A DNA stretch of 64,000 nt from assembly GCA_963799245.1 (NCBI GenBank), contig CAWCWN010000003.1, positions 806,001 to 870,000 of the forward strand. The letters are read 5' to 3'. The translations under genes and the position numbers were made by a program. Shown here in pieces: positions 61,792-64,000 of this stretch (position 1 is the first letter of the stretch; each line of letters begins with the position of its first letter). Source of the stretch: CAWCWN01 sp963799245. GTDB lineage: Bacteria > Chloroflexota > Ktedonobacteria > Ktedonobacterales > Ktedonobacteraceae. The notes under the pieces are model-generated. The model was not told the origin of the DNA and made no database searches. It was given only the letters and a program-made list of their open reading frames with translations.

Positions 61792-62709
61792 ATGCGCTGG
61801 CTAGAGTTAACGGTACGGACCCACCCTGAAGCAGTGGAAGCGGTGAGCGAGCTATTGAGTCGCCATACACCGGGCGGTGTGGCCGTCGAGGAACCATTTG
61901 AGCTGGTCGACGAGGGCCAGGAATATCGTGTGCTGACAGGGGAGCCGGTGCAAATCCACGCATACCTGCCCATCGACGGCAAGGAGGAAGAGCTACGCCA
62001 GCACATAGCCGAAGGGCTCTGGCACCTGGCGAGCCTGGGGGATCATTTTGTGGGAGAACTGCAGGTCCGCACGGTCAATGAGGAGGACTGGGCCAACGCC
62101 TGGAAAGACTATTTTCATGTCACGCATATCGGGCGCAGGCTTGTTATCCGTCCTTCCTGGCGCGAGTATACGCCCGCGCCAGGCGAGATCGTGCTGGAAC
62201 TGGACCCTGGAATGGCGTTCGGGACGGGACTACACCCGACCACGCGCATGTGCCTGGAAGCGGTAGAGCAACGGACACAGGCTGGTATGCGCGTGCTGGA
62301 TGTGGGCACGGGCTCGGGTATCCTGGCCCTGGCCGCGGCGAAATTAGGGGCCTCAAGTGTTTATTGTGTCGACAACAGCAACGTGGCGGTAGAAAGCGCG
62401 CGGGCAAACGTCGCTAACAATAACCTCGCGGCTAAAGTCACGGTTGCGCCGGGTGAGCTTGGGGCTGAGAGGATGGCGGCACGCTACGACATGGTGCTGG
62501 TAAATATCTTTGCTCACGTCATCGGCGCCATGGCTCCTCAGCTGGCGCAGGTGCTGGTACCAGGTGGTTTGCTTATCGCCAGTGGCATCATCGAGGCGCG
62601 CCTCCAGGAGGCTCTATCCCCGCTTCAGACAGCAGGACTGCAGTTGATCGACCAGGCCAATATCGACGATTGGCTGGTACTCATTATGCGCAGGCCAGAA
62701 GAAGTGTAG
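61792..62709 (+). CDS. prmA: Ribosomal protein L11 methyltransferase
   Basis: The 305-residue protein has an N-terminal substrate-binding domain (MRWLELTVRTHPEAVEAVSE) and a C-terminal SAM domain (NEEDWANAWKDYFHV; LELDPGMAFGTGLHPTTRMC; VLDVGTGSGILALAAAKLGA; VLVNIFAHVI). PrmA trimethylates L11. The VxN-I motif of the catalytic region (NIFAH rather than NPPF) is family-typical. It overlaps no gene, and rsmE starts two bases after its stop codon, a common arrangement. Confidence 0.93.
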   Translation: MRWLELTVRTHPEAVEAVSELLSRHTPGGVAVEEPFELVDEGQEYRVLTGEPVQIHAYLPIDGKEEELRQHIAEGLWHLASLGDHFVGELQVRTVNEEDWANAWKDYFHVTHIGRRLVIRPSWREYTPAPGEIVLELDPGMAFGTGLHPTTRMCLEAVEQRTQAGMRVLDVGTGSGILALAAAKLGASSVYCVDNSNVAVESARANVANNNLAAKVTVAPGELGAERMAARYDMVLVNIFAHVIGAMAPQLAQVLVPGGLLIASGIIEARLQEALSPLQTAGLQLIDQANIDDWLVLIMRRPEEV

Positions 62710-62711
62710 CA

Positions 62712-63479
62712 ATGCATCGTTTTTTTGTACCACCCGCTTCGCTGGCGCCTGAGGTCATGCAGGCAAAAGGTGCGGCAGTGCTGCTGCCGGAGAACGTCGC
62801 CCATCAAGTGCGCGACGTTCTCCACCTTGCTATAGGCGAAGAACTGCTCCTGCTTGACAACAGTGGAGACGAGGTGCTGGCGGCTATTAGCAAGAGCAGC
62901 CGTGCGGGAGTAGAGGCGCGATTTCTTGAACGACGCAGCGGAAAGTGTAAATCCCCCGTACGCCTTATACTCTGCCAGGGCCTGCTCAAATCAGCGCGCT
63001 TTGAGTGGATTCTGGAGAAAGGTACGGAATTAGGGGTGGCGGCCTTCGCCCCGATCCTCTGCCGCCGTTCAACGGCGGGCCTGGCAGAGGCTGGCCCGCC
63101 GAAATTACAGCGCTGGCGGCGCATCCTTCAAGAAGCAGCAGAACAATGTGGCCGTGCGCGCCTGCCGGAGTTGCTGCCCATTCGCCCACTGCCGCAGGCC
63201 CTGGACGACATTCCCGCGGGAGCGCTGGCACTCATGCCCTGGGAAGAGGAGCAGGCCTGCAGTTTACGCGCTACGCTTCTGCCAGCAGAGGCCGCTACTC
63301 GCAGCGCAGCGGTGACCGTCGTGCTGTTCATCGGGCCAGAGGGAGGACTAACGGCCGAGGAAGTGCAGCTGGCACAGCGCCGGGGCGTACAGATAGTAAC
63401 CCTGGGAACACGCATTCTGCGGGCTGAGACGGCGGCCCTGGCAGCTATAGCGAACGTGATGTTTGCGTTGGAAAGATAG
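62712..63479 (+). CDS. rsmE: 16S rRNA m3U1498 methyltransferase
   Basis: The 255-residue protein starts with the PUA-like RsmE N-domain (MHRFFVPPASLAPE; HQVRDVLHLAIGEELLLLD). It continues with the SPOUT knot region (LCQGLLKSARFEWILEKGTE; LFIGPEGGLTAEEVQLAQRR; LGTRILRAETAALAAIA). It methylates U1498 of 16S rRNA at N3. The ATG at 62712 gives the proper PUA start; the frame is open further up into prmA. Two bases separate it from prmA, so the two are one operon. Confidence 0.93.
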   Translation: MHRFFVPPASLAPEVMQAKGAAVLLPENVAHQVRDVLHLAIGEELLLLDNSGDEVLAAISKSSRAGVEARFLERRSGKCKSPVRLILCQGLLKSARFEWILEKGTELGVAAFAPILCRRSTAGLAEAGPPKLQRWRRILQEAAEQCGRARLPELLPIRPLPQALDDIPAGALALMPWEEEQACSLRATLLPAEAATRSAAVTVVLFIGPEGGLTAEEVQLAQRRGVQIVTLGTRILRAETAALAAIANVMFALER

Positions 63480-63499
63480 GGCGGCAATTGGCTGTAGCG

Positions 63500-63528
63500 T
63501 TGACCAGTGAGCAGCTACATGCTATTAT
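63500..63528 (+). promoter_or_regulatory. Promoter of the SWIM gene
   Basis: TTGACC (63500-63505) and TATTAT (63523-63528) are spaced by 17 bases, 44 bases before the start codon of the gene at 63573. Confidence 0.55.
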
Positions 63529-63572
63529 AACACAACGTACTCAACTTGTAGTAAACATTGTGGATATTGGAT

Positions 63573-64000
63573 ATGGATGATGTTGTACCCAGCGCACTGC
63601 AACGCCTGCGAGCCTCGGATATTATCCGTATGGCGGGACTTGCGGCAGCTTCTTTGGGGCAGGAGTATTGTCACTTAGGTGCCGTCCAGGCAACAACGCG
63701 CCGGGGGGCACAGCTCTATGGCAGCGTTGATTTATCTCACTGGGGGCATAGCACAGGCGTTACGCAGGCAAATACAGAAGCAGTAGAACACGCGCCCCCA
63801 GAAATCCAGCGCTATCATGTCGATGTCGAGATAGCGAGTTCCACGAGTTGGCAGGCGCATTGTTCCTGTAGTTCCCCCATGGCCGCCATTTGCCGTCATG
63901 TAGCCGCCCTGCTCTATACCTGGCTGGCCCGGCCCGAAGCATTCCAGTCCGTCCTGGCGCAGTCTGCGCCTGATGAGTTACCAGGCGCATCTCCCGCTCC
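63573..64000 (+). CDS. SWIM zinc-finger protein, 5' part (runs out of the window)
   Basis: From ATG at 63573 the frame is open to the window end for 142 codons. It carries a SWIM motif, AHCSCSSPMAAICRHVAALL (C-x-C-x8-C-x-H), preceded by a beta-rich stretch (GAVQATTRRGAQLYGSVDLS). SWIM fingers bind DNA or proteins and often head Snf2-type helicases in bacteria, but the C-terminal part is not visible. The start has no strong ribosome binding site; the next Met is 20 codons in. Confidence 0.75.
   Translation, partial: MDDVVPSALQRLRASDIIRMAGLAAASLGQEYCHLGAVQATTRRGAQLYGSVDLSHWGHSTGVTQANTEAVEHAPPEIQRYHVDVEIASSTSWQAHCSCSSPMAAICRHVAALLYTWLARPEAFQSVLAQSAPDELPGASPA

Overview
The window is a chromosomal stretch of about 55% GC with bacterial gene organisation. 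Its gene content fits a Chloroflexota lineage close to Ktedonobacteria: a DUF4012 protein, a very long S53 peptidase, a bacterial DA1-like LIM peptidase, a CGNR regulator, an Hsp100 fusion and myo-inositol-phosphate synthase. That placement is an inference from gene content; no rRNA or other phylogenetic marker was compared.

Layout. 1-1.5 kb: the end of a flagellar-type regulatory block (FliA-like sigma factor cut by the window edge, a FlgM-like anti-sigma factor behind a sigma-28-like -10 box, csrA). 1.5-6.2 kb, minus strand: ino1, an NAD-dependent sugar epimerase, a degenerate-GGDEF plus MshEN protein and an unknown helical protein. 6.4-8.9 kb: a coupled sugar-phosphate set of aldolase (in-frame TAG), a collapsed FGGY kinase and glycerol-1-phosphate dehydrogenase. 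9-11.1 kb: a DA1-like LIM/metallopeptidase gene interrupted six codons after its start by an intact 1,261-bp IS with an 8-bp target duplication. 11.5-20 kb: a Y-family polymerase without catalytic acids, a DUF4012 protein, a CHAT-ClpABC fusion and YqhA. 20-28 kb: a small zinc protein, a large sensor kinase, a membrane-anchored toroid-like protein, a DmpA-type peptidase, a PPOX protein and a UspA protein.

28.2-35.1 kb: a T-box-controlled thrS followed by a block of decayed genes (second thrS, malate synthase, isocitrate lyase), each with frameshifts. 35.3-42.3 kb: a sedolisin-type peptidase with four C-terminal repeats, and a SecA with an insertion of about 185 residues. 42.6-47.5 kb: a small membrane protein, a CGNR regulator, and a tight minus-strand operon (HD protein, two halves of a membrane-bound Cas4-like nuclease, a TIGR00300 protein), then an SDR. 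47.9-55.4 kb: a zinc-ribbon protein, rpsU, a YyaL-type protein, an alcohol dehydrogenase, ppdK and a HEPN gene with an internal stop. 55.6-64 kb: an ECF sigma/anti-sigma pair, a thiolase, an isobutyryl-CoA-mutase-like large subunit, a double GNAT, prmA, rsmE and the start of a SWIM zinc-finger gene.

The least ordinary items are the CHAT pseudo-protease fused to an Hsp100 unfoldase, the Cas4-like nuclease split between two membrane proteins, the IS-interrupted LIM peptidase, the catalytically dead Y-family polymerase and the enlarged SecA. I saw no CRISPR array, rRNA or tRNA. Nonsense codons, deletions and frameshifts occur in several genes; the dense cluster at 30.5-35.1 kb could be real decay or a poorly polished piece of assembly.
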